This document shows, one piece after another, positions 8,355-16,023 of a DNA stretch of 64,000 bases (positions are counted from its first letter, which is position 1; every line of letters starts with the position of its first letter). The notes below the pieces were generated by a model, which worked only from the letters and a program-made list of their open reading frames with translations, ran no database searches and had not been told where the DNA came from. Where the stretch lies: contig NZ_JAKRNT010000007.1 of the NCBI RefSeq assembly GCF_022346605.1, forward strand, positions 124,001 to 188,000. The letters are read 5' to 3'. Position numbers and translations under genes: made by a program. The stretch is from Sporosarcina sp. ACRSL (GTDB taxonomy: Bacteria; Bacillota; Bacilli; Bacillales_A; Planococcaceae).

Positions 8355-9071
8355 ATGAGTATTAGTCCAGAGTATGTTCGTGGAGCTTCTAAAGCAAAAT
8401 CTGAGTCTGCTAGCAGTTCAATGGCTAGATTTCATGAGCAGTCCCACTTCTGGGGTCGCTTAACTATTTTACTAGTAATGATTGCTTCAGTAGGATTACC
8501 GGCGTATTTGTCGTTTGTACTCGGAGCACATCCGGGGTGGGGGCCAATTCTTGCCGGATTAATTGGTTATGCTGCGTTTATTGGAGTGTTATGGATACTT
8601 GAACCTATAACTTACTTCCCGATTCTCGGGATAGGCGGAACATATATCGCCTTTTTATCGGGAAATATCGCAAATCTATGTGTCCCTTGTTCGTCGGCTG
8701 CCCAAAAAGCTGTCGGTGCCGAACTTGGAACGAAAAAAGCTGAAATAGCTGGAGTTCTCGGAATTGCCCTCGCCTCCTTAACGAATACGATCATAATTAT
8801 TTTAACGGTTTTGACCGGAACATTTATCGTCAACTTAATCCCTGAATCTATCCAAGCGTCATTTGTATTCGTCCTACCTGCAGTTTTTGGTGCGGTCTTA
8901 GGTCAATTTGCCTTTAGTAAGCCTAAATACGGTGTAATGGCGGTTCTAATCGGTATAGGGGTCTTTTTCTCACCAATACCATCATTAATAAAAATTGCTT
9001 CCTGTGTTGCGATTTCAATCGCTATCATTTATAACGTCGAAAAAGCTAAAGATAAGAAAGCTAACGCTTAA
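8355..9071 (+). CDS. Polytopic membrane protein, partner of the DUF5058 protein
   Basis: 238 residues. After a soluble, serine-rich N-terminus of about 30 residues come about seven hydrophobic helices, ending in a lysine-rich tail. A conserved-looking loop 'GNIANLCVPCSSAAQKAVG' contains a CVPC pair. Perfect AAGGAGGA Shine-Dalgarno. Its size matches the preceding protein (237 versus 238 residues), suggesting two halves of one transporter. No ATP-binding or periplasmic-binding protein gene is present, so a secondary carrier is more likely than an ABC system. Confidence 0.6.
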   Translation: MSISPEYVRGASKAKSESASSSMARFHEQSHFWGRLTILLVMIASVGLPAYLSFVLGAHPGWGPILAGLIGYAAFIGVLWILEPITYFPILGIGGTYIAFLSGNIANLCVPCSSAAQKAVGAELGTKKAEIAGVLGIALASLTNTIIIILTVLTGTFIVNLIPESIQASFVFVLPAVFGAVLGQFAFSKPKYGVMAVLIGIGVFFSPIPSLIKIASCVAISIAIIYNVEKAKDKKANA

Positions 9072-9130
9072 TCACGGTGAATATCTTTTAAATGTTGGAT
9101 AAGGGCTTTTTGCAAAGGGGAGAAGGATAA

Positions 9131-10393
9131 TTGATAAATACGAGTCTACAAAAATTAACAATCAACCAAAAACGATTACAAGAAAATATTGATAAGCTCG
9201 CTGAAATTGGTAAGTTTGGTGAAACTGGCGTATGTCGATTAGCTTTGTCAAAGGAATATAAAGAAGGAATAGAACTTGTGAAGCGGTGGATGGAAGAAGC
9301 TGGCTTACAGACGAGAGTCGATAACTTCGGGAATTTAATTGGCCGACTGGAAGGGGAAAATCCAGAGGCACCTATTTTGATGCTCGGTTCACACATTGAC
9401 TCACAGCCATCCGGTGGGCGTTTTGATGGTCCAATTGGTGTGCTGGGCGGATTAGAAGTTGTCCGAACGATGCAAGAACAAAATATTAAGCCTGAAATGC
9501 CAATCGAAATTATGGCGTTCTGCGATGAAGAAGGCTTCCGCTTTAATAAGGGGTTATTCGGATCCAGAGGGATAACTGGGCAATTAGATGAAGGTGAACT
9601 TGACCGTGCGGATAAAGACGGAATCACAAGGCGGGAAGCGTTGATTGAGTTTGGGGCAAACCCTGACCAGCTCACTGCTTCAGAATATCCAAAAGGATCA
9701 ATTGATACTTATATTGAAATGCATATTGAACAAGGCCCTGTGTTAGAGAAAGCAAATGCTCCTGTAGGAATTGTTACGGGAATTTCCGGGCCGCTTTGGC
9801 TGACTGTAGAACTGACTGGGTCTGCTGGCCATGCTGGTACCGTTCCAATGAAGTTACGAAAAGACGCGTTAGTTGGTGCGGCAGAAGTGATTTCTGGATT
9901 GAGAGACATCGTAACACAAGATCCTGATGCTCCGACTGTCGGCACAGTTGGTAACTTAACAATATACCCGAATGCGAGAGCGATTATTCCAGAAAGGGTT
10001 ACCTTTACGATCGACTTACGGGATATTAACTTAGACAGACGCAATCGGTATGAAGCACAATTACGTAGTTACATTGAAAAAACTGCCCAAGAAAATGGTC
10101 TTCAGTTTACGATTTACGAAGATACGAATTTCTTTCCAGAGCCGTGTAGTGAGGATATTTTAGATATTATGCGTGAAGAGAGTAAAGCGATGGGGCTAGA
10201 AGTCGTTCCGGAACTAACTAGCGGGGCGTTCCACGATGCTCTCTCTATGGCGCAAGATTGTAAAATTGCAATGATTTTTGTGCAATCTAAAGACGGTATC
10301 AGCCACGATCCTGCGGAGTTTTCGACCTATGAAGATATTGCCATCGGGACCGAGTTGTTGTATAAAACAGCTATCAAAATAGCAACTAAATAA
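9131..10393 (+). CDS. M20 zinc hydrolase of the N-carbamoyl-amino-acid / allantoate amidohydrolase group
   Basis: A 420-residue Zn-dependent hydrolase. 'GSHIDSQPSGGRFDGPIGV' carries the metal His/Asp and the family GGRFDG signature, 'FCDEEGFRF' gives the catalytic and ligand glutamates, 'GSAGHAGTVPM' the lid domain, and 'SGAFHDALSMAQ' plus 'GISHDPAEFS' the C-terminal ligands. This pattern separates it from the M20D enzyme upstream. TTG start after AGAAGGA. It is the last gene of the operon. With the other hydrolase it suggests the starting compound carries an amide or carbamoyl group that is removed before oxidation. Confidence 0.85.
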   Translation: MINTSLQKLTINQKRLQENIDKLAEIGKFGETGVCRLALSKEYKEGIELVKRWMEEAGLQTRVDNFGNLIGRLEGENPEAPILMLGSHIDSQPSGGRFDGPIGVLGGLEVVRTMQEQNIKPEMPIEIMAFCDEEGFRFNKGLFGSRGITGQLDEGELDRADKDGITRREALIEFGANPDQLTASEYPKGSIDTYIEMHIEQGPVLEKANAPVGIVTGISGPLWLTVELTGSAGHAGTVPMKLRKDALVGAAEVISGLRDIVTQDPDAPTVGTVGNLTIYPNARAIIPERVTFTIDLRDINLDRRNRYEAQLRSYIEKTAQENGLQFTIYEDTNFFPEPCSEDILDIMREESKAMGLEVVPELTSGAFHDALSMAQDCKIAMIFVQSKDGISHDPAEFSTYEDIAIGTELLYKTAIKIATK

Positions 10394-10405
10394 AGACGAA
10401 AAATA

Positions 10406-10452
10406 GTTACCAGGCACCCGAACAATTCTAAGTTTTACGGGTGCCTGGTACT
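10406..10452. repeat. Dispersed palindromic element (GGCACC...GGTGCC, loop GAACAATTC), copy 1
   Basis: Arms GTACCAGGCACCCG / CGGGTGCCTGGTAC surround a loop containing CGAACAATTC. It sits between the last operon gene and the convergent pyrophosphatase gene, so it can act as a bidirectional terminator. Related copies lie at 11831, 26287 and 45940. Confidence 0.85.
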
Positions 10453-10474
10453 TTACTATGTAAGGAAACGCAGT

Positions 10475-10801
10475 TCAGTCATCTTCTACTTCTACTAAAA
10501 AAATCCGTTCCTCGAAACCACCGCGTTTAGCTGCTTTCTCCGCACGCACAGCTTCCAGTTCTCCCACCGTCACCCCGTGAAACTTCGCTGCTGCGTGAAT
10601 CAACTCCAGCAAATCTGCAAGTTCCTCAACGGCATCATCCGATGTGAGAGCCCCTTCATATTCCGCCAATTCCTCATGCATCTTCTTGTTCACTTCTGTT
10701 ATGTATTGTGAGTCGTCCAATGTATATGTGACGCACGTCTTACCGTCCTTTTCGATAATGTCAGGTATCAAGTCACGTACAAGTTTATTGTAGATAGGCA
10801 T
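10475..10801 (-). CDS. MazG-like all-alpha NTP pyrophosphatase (phosphoribosyl-ATP pyrophosphohydrolase-like)
   Basis: 108 residues starting 'MPIYNKLVRDLIPDII', the hallmark of the small COG4997-type house-cleaning pyrophosphatases. The helical metal-binding site is seen as 'KKMHEELAEYE' followed by 'EELADLLELIHAAAK', giving the ExxE...ExxD pattern. ATG at 10801 is chosen because AAGGAG lies just upstream and the family begins here; the frame runs 39 codons further up without a site. It probably hydrolyses non-canonical nucleotides. The 3' half is duplicated at 1187-1396. Confidence 0.85.
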   Translation of the reverse strand: MPIYNKLVRDLIPDIIEKDGKTCVTYTLDDSQYITEVNKKMHEELAEYEGALTSDDAVEELADLLELIHAAAKFHGVTVGELEAVRAEKAAKRGGFEERIFLVEVEDD

Positions 10802-10981
10802 ATAATTTTCTCCTTCGATTAGCAATTTTCTACATTTTAGCATAGTGCTAGATTGTAGTGTGTATAGCAATGTTAACAATAGAATTTGCAAGAACAATTC
10901 TTTGAATTTAAGGAACATTTTTCATTTTGTATGATATTATTTAATTAATGCGAATTATGCAGAAAAAGGGCGGGGAATTGA

Positions 10982-11128
10982 ATGTTCAGCTTCTTAAAAT
11001 CGAAATGTGGAATCTGTAAAAGGAAAATCTCAGACTATCAACGATATAGATTACCGAACAACAAGGTGGAAAAGGTTTGTTTGGATTGCTGCGTGTATGC
11101 AGAAAGACGGGCTTATCGGAAGTGTTAA
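10982..11128 (+). CDS. 48-aa cysteine-rich (zinc-ribbon-like) protein
   Basis: Codes for 48 residues with 'CGIC' at 9-12 and 'CLDCC' at 33-37: two CxxC knuckles about 20 residues apart, a typical small zinc-ribbon. It is rich in Lys/Arg. GGGCGGGG lies upstream of the ATG. It is the first gene of a two-gene unit with the membrane Mrr-type nuclease that starts 26 bases downstream, so it may act with it, for example in nucleic acid binding. Family not recognised. Confidence 0.6.
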   Translation: MFSFLKSKCGICKRKISDYQRYRLPNNKVEKVCLDCCVYAERRAYRKC

Positions 11129-11154
11129 AACACTAAGCGCTTGGGGTGGATTAA

Positions 11155-11820
11155 ATGTCTTTCATACTGTTAAAAATTACGGTCCCCGAATACTGGATAG
11201 TTGCTGCTTTAATGACGATCATGATTTTATTACTTGTAGAATGGTTTCGATCTACAAGGCTTTCAGATAACAAAGTGATAACAGAGTTTGTCAATGCGAT
11301 TGATCCGGAACTATTACCTACATTTGTACCAAGCAGCAACGATGTAAGAGAAATCGATCAAAGGCTTCAAGAACAGCAACTATATTTTTCGGGCATAACG
11401 ATACGACAAGCGTTAACCATAGCAGTATCAGAAAGAACCCCCTTTCCATCCAATCCGAAAACAGGTATTGAACTAATTGATAATATGTCAGGCTATCAAT
11501 TTGAACTTTATTTATTAGAATTTTTTCAGAGCCAAGGATATCGGGCGGAATTAGCATGGCTATTTGGAGATCACTGCGTGGATTTGATATTACAGAAGGA
11601 AGACAGAAAGATTGCGGTTCAGTGCAAAAGGTACCAGCCGAGCAATAAAGTCGGCAATGAACCAATTCAAGAAGTGGCGACTGGTAAATTACGTTATGAA
11701 TGTACGGAGGCTTGGGTAATAACTACGTCATTTTATACATCTCATGCAATGCAACTAGCAAATGAACTTGAGGTCAGATTAATTGATCGTAGCAATCTAA
11801 TAAAATTACTTAACGGCTGA
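11155..11820 (+). CDS. Membrane-anchored Mrr-type restriction endonuclease-like protein
   Basis: 221 residues. One transmembrane helix (about residues 12-29) is followed by a linker and a C-terminal Mrr catalytic domain (about 108-215). The PD-(D/E)XK core is intact: E117 region helix 'GYQFELYLLEFF', D143 in 'CVDLIL' and Q156-C-K158 in 'IAVQCKRY', the Asp...QxK form typical of Mrr. The N-terminal DNA-recognition winged helix of Mrr is absent. It is convergent with another membrane Mrr protein. A role in cutting foreign or damaged DNA at the membrane is inferred. Confidence 0.82.
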   Translation: MSFILLKITVPEYWIVAALMTIMILLLVEWFRSTRLSDNKVITEFVNAIDPELLPTFVPSSNDVREIDQRLQEQQLYFSGITIRQALTIAVSERTPFPSNPKTGIELIDNMSGYQFELYLLEFFQSQGYRAELAWLFGDHCVDLILQKEDRKIAVQCKRYQPSNKVGNEPIQEVATGKLRYECTEAWVITTSFYTSHAMQLANELEVRLIDRSNLIKLLNG

Positions 11821-11830
11821 TTGCGTTACC

Positions 11831-11872
11831 GTACCAGGCACCTGAACAATTCAGACGGACGGGTGCTTGGAT
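11831..11872. repeat. Dispersed palindromic element, copy 2
   Basis: GTACCAGGCACCTGAACAATTC ... ACGGGTGCTTGG: the same arms and loop as the element at 10406, with a few arm mismatches. It lies right after the Mrr-type gene. Confidence 0.75.
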
Positions 11873-11924
11873 TATAATTGCTGTCTGTGTGGTCTTTTGA
11901 CTCCGATACTTCGTAACCAAAACA

Positions 11925-11958
11925 AAAAAGCGTTCCTGTTTATCACAGAAACGCTACT
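11925..11958 (-). terminator. Intrinsic terminator of the TM2-Mrr gene
   Basis: Read on the minus strand: AGCGTTTCTGTG, loop ATAA, ACAGGAACGCT, then TTTTTTG. The stem has one mismatch. Confidence 0.8.
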
Positions 11959-11979
11959 CTGAACTTTACGTAAAACAGC

Positions 11980-12795
11980 TCATAATCCCGAAGATACTAA
12001 ATCGTTTTCTACATTTTTAGTCTCCTCGACCATCCATTCAATCAATTTATCCCGATCAACTAAAATAACTCCATTGGAAGATGCTAAATTTACAGCTTGA
12101 GCTGTAAAGTGATTATTGGTAATCACCCAACATTCATCCGCATGATAATAGCTTTTCGCAGAAACAATTTCCTGAACTGCAGATAAACCTACCTTACTAT
12201 TATATCGTTTTGCCTGAACGGCTATTTTTTTACTACTTGTAGATAAAATAAGATCAGCGCCATAATCACCTGAGGTCGGGGTTAAATTGACCATGTATCC
12301 TCTAGCTTTTAATAAAGTTTGAAGAAACTCCTCAAAAGCTTCGCCTGACATTTCGTCAACCTCATGGATACCAGATCTTCTAATTCGTTGCTCCCTTAAT
12401 TGATTCTGTAATCTAATCTCTTGCTCTCTTTTTTGGTTCTGTAATCTAATTGCATGCTCCTTTTCTTGCTCTCTTCTTTGATTCTGTAATCTAATTTCTT
12501 GCCCTCTTTTTTGCTTCCAGATCCAAATGTCTTTTTCCCTTTTTAGCTCAAGTTCTCGGTTTTTAGCTTCTACACGTTTCGCAATGAAAAAGGCATCAAT
12601 TAGAAACCAAATACCACCGCCGCCACCCGTTAATGTCATAGCAAGACCTATACCAATATCTCCAACATAATAACGTTGAGCACCAAAAACACCAAGGAAT
12701 AACCATAATAGAAAAGCAATTCCTTTTGATTTTTTCTCAAAGGTAAATTCCCTATTGAACATTACACTTCGTTCATCAAGTAAATCTTTATTCAT
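11980..12795 (-). CDS. TM2 domain - coiled-coil - Mrr-type nuclease fusion
   Basis: 271 residues in three parts. Residues about 22-72 form a TM2 domain: two helices around 'GVFGAQRYYVGDIGIGL'. Residues about 75-140 are a charged coiled coil with a repeated 'IRLQNQ-REQE' unit (three to four copies). Residues about 145-258 are an Mrr catalytic domain with 'GDYGADLIL' (D181) and 'IAVQAKRY' (Q194, K196). AGATGGAG precedes the ATG. The architecture places the nuclease on a long stalk at the cytoplasmic face of the membrane. It converges on the TM-Mrr gene at 11155 and is followed upstream by an Ltp-repeat gene on the same strand. Confidence 0.85.
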   Translation of the reverse strand: MNKDLLDERSVMFNREFTFEKKSKGIAFLLWLFLGVFGAQRYYVGDIGIGLAMTLTGGGGGIWFLIDAFFIAKRVEAKNRELELKREKDIWIWKQKRGQEIRLQNQRREQEKEHAIRLQNQKREQEIRLQNQLREQRIRRSGIHEVDEMSGEAFEEFLQTLLKARGYMVNLTPTSGDYGADLILSTSSKKIAVQAKRYNSKVGLSAVQEIVSAKSYYHADECWVITNNHFTAQAVNLASSNGVILVDRDKLIEWMVEETKNVENDLVSSGL

Positions 12796-12899
12796 ATGTA
12801 TATCTCCATCTCTCTTGGAAGATTAACTGGTATCTCCCAATAGAATTTATATGTATTCTAATGCCCTCAACCAACGAAGGAAGAGGGCATGTTTTCTAT

Positions 12900-13574
12900 T
12901 TATTTATTTAAATTCTTAATAGCGTAATCGGCTTCTTCTTTTGTGAATTTCTCACCGTATTGAGAAGTCAATTGGTCTCTGATAGCTTCTGGTGACATAC
13001 TCATTGATTCCTGATAACTTTTTGCTTTTTCTAATGCGTTTTCCTTATAATCGGCTTTCAGATTGTCGATTGCATACTGAGCTTCATCATCCGTGAATTT
13101 TTCACCATGTTCAGAAGTTAGTTGTTCGTAGATTCCTTGTTTTGACATATACATATTTTCCGAATAGGATTCGGCCTTTTTCAAAGCGTTTGCTTTCCAG
13201 TCAAATTCAAGATGATCCATTGCATACTCGGCAGCTTCTACTGAAAACTTTTCGCCGTATTCTGAAGTTAATTGATCAAAAATACCACTTTTGGACATGT
13301 TCATTGTTTTTGCGTACGATTCAGCTTTTTTCAAAGCAGACTGATATTCTTTAGGAACGTCATCCTCTACCTTAGTTTCTTCTTTTTTAGGTTCGTCTTT
13401 TTTCTCATCCGGCTTATCCTTTGCCGATGCAGTTACAGCCGGTTTGCTTTCCTCTTTGGTTGTTTCCGCTGTATCCTTATCGTTGCTGTTGACAGCAATC
13501 ACAATAATAATCGCAATCGCCCAAACCCACCATTTTTTATAGAATGGTTTTTTCTGTTTTTGTTGTTTAGTCAT
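12900..13574 (-). CDS. Membrane-anchored protein with three Ltp repeats (superinfection-exclusion type)
   Basis: 224 residues: a short basic N-terminus, one transmembrane helix (about 15-28), a Lys/Glu/Asp-rich spacer (30-78), then three 50-residue repeats starting near 80, 130 and 180. Each contains 'ALKKAESY', a 'MSK/P-GI' turn and 'QLTSEYGEKF', the Ltp (host cell surface-exposed lipoprotein) domain. In phage TP-J34 the two-repeat Ltp lipoprotein blocks DNA injection. Here a plain membrane anchor replaces the lipobox. Related proteins are also common in non-phage Firmicute chromosomes, so the anti-phage role is inference, supported by the nuclease-rich neighbourhood. Start supported by AAGGAG. 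Confidence 0.85.
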   Translation of the reverse strand: MTKQQKQKKPFYKKWWVWAIAIIIVIAVNSNDKDTAETTKEESKPAVTASAKDKPDEKKDEPKKEETKVEDDVPKEYQSALKKAESYAKTMNMSKSGIFDQLTSEYGEKFSVEAAEYAMDHLEFDWKANALKKAESYSENMYMSKQGIYEQLTSEHGEKFTDDEAQYAIDNLKADYKENALEKAKSYQESMSMSPEAIRDQLTSQYGEKFTKEEADYAIKNLNK

Positions 13575-13727
13575 TTCTCGTAACTCCTTCTATGTAGTCT
13601 GTGAAAACCATACCATATATTTTACTGGTAATATAGTTCCAGTTTTTACATGTTGTGTGGTACTATTATTATAATAGTTGGAAAGTATATACATTGACTT
13701 GGTTTCCGGCTGAAATGGGGGAATGTC

Positions 13728-14630
13728 ATGAATGTAGACAATAGTATGATGTCAGGATTTTATGAGGGTATTTTGAGTGTAATCATGATGCTTCTCGCAT
13801 CAAGTGTGTTTCCGTTTGCCGTCGTAATCGTAATCTTAATGATCATATTGAAACGAAGAATGCCGGTTATTAAAGGGAAGTATGGGGAGTCGGTTGTAAA
13901 GTCTAAGCTTCGAAATTTAGGGGATGAGTACAACGTCTTCCATGATGTGTATATTCCAAACGGTGAGGGAGGTCTAACACAAGTAGATCATATTGTGACA
14001 TCTGTACATGGAGTGTTTGTCATCGAGACTAAACATTACGAAGGTTGGATTTTCGGTGATGAATATAAACCGTATTGGACACAAGTCATCTATAAAAAGA
14101 AAACAAAAATGCATAATCCAATCCGGCAAAACTACGGTCATGTTCAAGCTTTGCTTACCTACATAGGACAAGGGGAAGTGCAGGATGTCCATTCCATCAT
14201 CGCCTTTTCACCTAACTCTACTTTTAAATTCAAAAAGGAATTCACTTCCGCGCACGTCATACAGTTCCCTAAATTGATAACAACAATCACCCAATACAAA
14301 GAGCGGAGAATTAGTGAGGCTACTGTGAAGGGTATCAATGAAAAGTTAGAGGGGCTTTTGGTTAAAGATAAAAGCGACAAGAAACGTCTCAAGACAAAGC
14401 ATATGCAATCAATCCGAAAAGCGAAAGATGCGAAACAGACTGGACAGGCAAAGAACGTCATTGCCAAAAATATGTCCAAGCAGACAGCCTCACCTGTACA
14501 AACTACGTGTCCGAAGTGTGATGGGCAACTGATTTTGAAGTCTGGAAGGTATGGGAAGTTTTATGGGTGTAGTAATTATCCTGAATGTCGACATACGGAG
14601 AATGTGAACACTAAACAGATGAGTGTTTAG
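13728..14630 (+). CDS. NERD-domain nuclease-related protein with topoisomerase-type zinc finger
   Basis: 300 residues. A membrane segment spans about 13-41. Next is a NERD domain (about 48-165) with 'KGKYGESVV', D87 in 'TQVDHIV' and 'VFVIETKHYEG' (E100, K102), the nuclease-like D...ExK. A basic, helical linker of about 90 residues leads to a C4 zinc finger at 261-287 ('CPKCDGQLI', 'GKFYGCSNYPEC') of the kind found at the end of topoisomerase I. It likely binds or cuts DNA at the membrane. It is divergent from the Ltp gene, sharing a ~150-base promoter region. Confidence 0.88.
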   Translation: MNVDNSMMSGFYEGILSVIMMLLASSVFPFAVVIVILMIILKRRMPVIKGKYGESVVKSKLRNLGDEYNVFHDVYIPNGEGGLTQVDHIVTSVHGVFVIETKHYEGWIFGDEYKPYWTQVIYKKKTKMHNPIRQNYGHVQALLTYIGQGEVQDVHSIIAFSPNSTFKFKKEFTSAHVIQFPKLITTITQYKERRISEATVKGINEKLEGLLVKDKSDKKRLKTKHMQSIRKAKDAKQTGQAKNVIAKNMSKQTASPVQTTCPKCDGQLILKSGRYGKFYGCSNYPECRHTENVNTKQMSV

Positions 14631-14706
14631 GAGAATGGATTAAAGATTCATATACATGCACTTATGATCAAAAATATTATAGGTACTTTGTGAGGGGGGA
14701 TTCAAA

Positions 14707-15126
14707 ATGAACCGTTCGAAGTTTCTTCTGGAATTAAAAGAGATTATGAGAAGCGAAGAAGGCTGCACTACAAAGACTACAGTAAAAAAGAAGGAAGGAT
14801 TTGTCCCTTACAACCGGCATGGCATCAAATGGGGACAAGTTGATGCAAATAATGAAAAGCATGTCCGGGTTGTATTCGATTTAAGTCCGGGATTTCTTGA
14901 TGAGAAGGAATTTGCCCACAACACAGGGCTTTCGGTAACGCCTCCCCGGAAAATCACTACAGGGTACCGTTTCACTAAAAAGTATAAAGTGGATGGGCAT
15001 GATCAGTTGATTTTGTTCTTGGAAGACTCGTTCTTAGAGGGCGATGGGAATGTGGTGCAGGCCGTCTTCGATTATGCAAAAGAGTTTACGGCCACTTCCG
15101 GCTTCAAAGCACATCCGAGTCGGTGA
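14707..15126 (+). CDS. Hypothetical 139-aa soluble protein
   Basis: Start supported by GAGGGGGG seven bases upstream of the ATG. The product is mixed alpha/beta with no membrane helix and no motif I recognise. 'KHVRVVFDLSPGFLDEKEFAHN' and a basic N-terminal helix stand out. It follows the NERD gene on the same strand with a 76-base gap and could be the last member of that group. Confidence 0.6.
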   Translation: MNRSKFLLELKEIMRSEEGCTTKTTVKKKEGFVPYNRHGIKWGQVDANNEKHVRVVFDLSPGFLDEKEFAHNTGLSVTPPRKITTGYRFTKKYKVDGHDQLILFLEDSFLEGDGNVVQAVFDYAKEFTATSGFKAHPSR

Positions 15127-15193
15127 TGTCTATTGATTAGGACGAACTGGTGGCTAGTAACTTGATTGATTCCAAGTTAAAAGGAGAATTGCT

Positions 15194-15973
15194 ATGAAAG
15201 AAAAATTACTAGATAACACACCTATCCATTATTGGATAAATGATAATAAGAGTAAAGAAACCATAATGTTTATTCACCCAGCTTTTGCAAATCATACTTG
15301 TTTTGATTTCCAATTTGAACATTTTAAAGATAATTATAAAGTAATTGCAATGGATCTATTAGGTCATGGTAAATCAATTGGAAAAGGAACTATTGTTGAT
15401 ACTTCAGAATTTATTAAAGAAATAATGATAAAGGAGAATATAAATAAAATTAATTTAGTAGGAGTTTCAATTGGAGCGTTATTAATTCAAGACTTTGCAA
15501 ATAAATATCCAAATAAAGTTGCATCCCTTTGCTGTATCGGAGGATATGATATAAATAATTTTGATAGCTCTATACAAAAAGAAAATAGAAGAAAACAAAT
15601 GAAAATGATGCTTAAAGCTGTTTTTTCAATTAAAGCTTTTGCAAAAGATAATAAGAAAATATCTGCTTATACTAAAGAAGCACAAGACAGATTTTATGAA
15701 ATGAATCTAGAGTTTAGAAAGAGTTCTTTTAAACAATTAGCATCATTAAATGGAATCGTAAATAAGTTTCAAATAGAAAAAAGAGAATATCCTTTGATGA
15801 TTGGAGTAGGAGAATATGATATCGATCTGGCAATAAAAGTAGCTAAAATGTGGAGGGAAACAGAGCCAAATTGTAAATTTGTTATATTTAATAATGCAGG
15901 TCATATTGTAAACATGGATGTACCAAATGAATTTAATAGCACTTTAGAAGATTTTTTGCGTCCAGGCTCTTGA
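15194..15973 (+). CDS. Alpha/beta hydrolase
   Basis: 259 residues, cytosolic. 'MFIHPAFANHTCFDFQ' is the oxyanion-hole region, 'LVGVSIGALL' carries the nucleophile Ser in GxSxG, 'GVGEYDID' the acid and 'NNAGHIVNMD' the catalytic His, in the order expected for the fold. Good AAGGAG site. Codon use is strikingly AT-rich compared with its neighbours on both sides, suggesting recent transfer. The next gene's frame overlaps its stop. Substrate unknown. Confidence 0.85.
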   Translation: MKEKLLDNTPIHYWINDNKSKETIMFIHPAFANHTCFDFQFEHFKDNYKVIAMDLLGHGKSIGKGTIVDTSEFIKEIMIKENINKINLVGVSIGALLIQDFANKYPNKVASLCCIGGYDINNFDSSIQKENRRKQMKMMLKAVFSIKAFAKDNKKISAYTKEAQDRFYEMNLEFRKSSFKQLASLNGIVNKFQIEKREYPLMIGVGEYDIDLAIKVAKMWRETEPNCKFVIFNNAGHIVNMDVPNEFNSTLEDFLRPGS

Positions 15974-16007
15974 ATTATCAACAACTACCTTTAACAGAGC
16001 CTTACAT

Positions 16008-16015
16008 AAAGGAGG
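16008..16015 (+). promoter_or_regulatory. Perfect Shine-Dalgarno pointing to an ATA start
   Basis: AAAGGAGG at 16008-16015 is eight bases before ATA at 16024 (ATA AAT ATC ATT GAA), exactly where the HD-domain family begins. The only canonical in-frame start, TTG at 15970, has no ribosome-binding site and overlaps the previous stop. Confidence 0.6.
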
Positions 16016-16023
16016 CTTTCATC

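Noticed and set aside
9088-9675. 195-aa frame on the minus strand
   Set aside because: It is antisense to the M20 hydrolase with clear motifs on the plus strand; its serine/proline-rich product has no start signal.
1184-10648. Integrative element with att sites
   Set aside because: The flanking repeat fits, but no integrase, excisionase or mobilisation gene lies between the repeats and the repeats differ by several bases, so a recent site-specific insertion is not shown.
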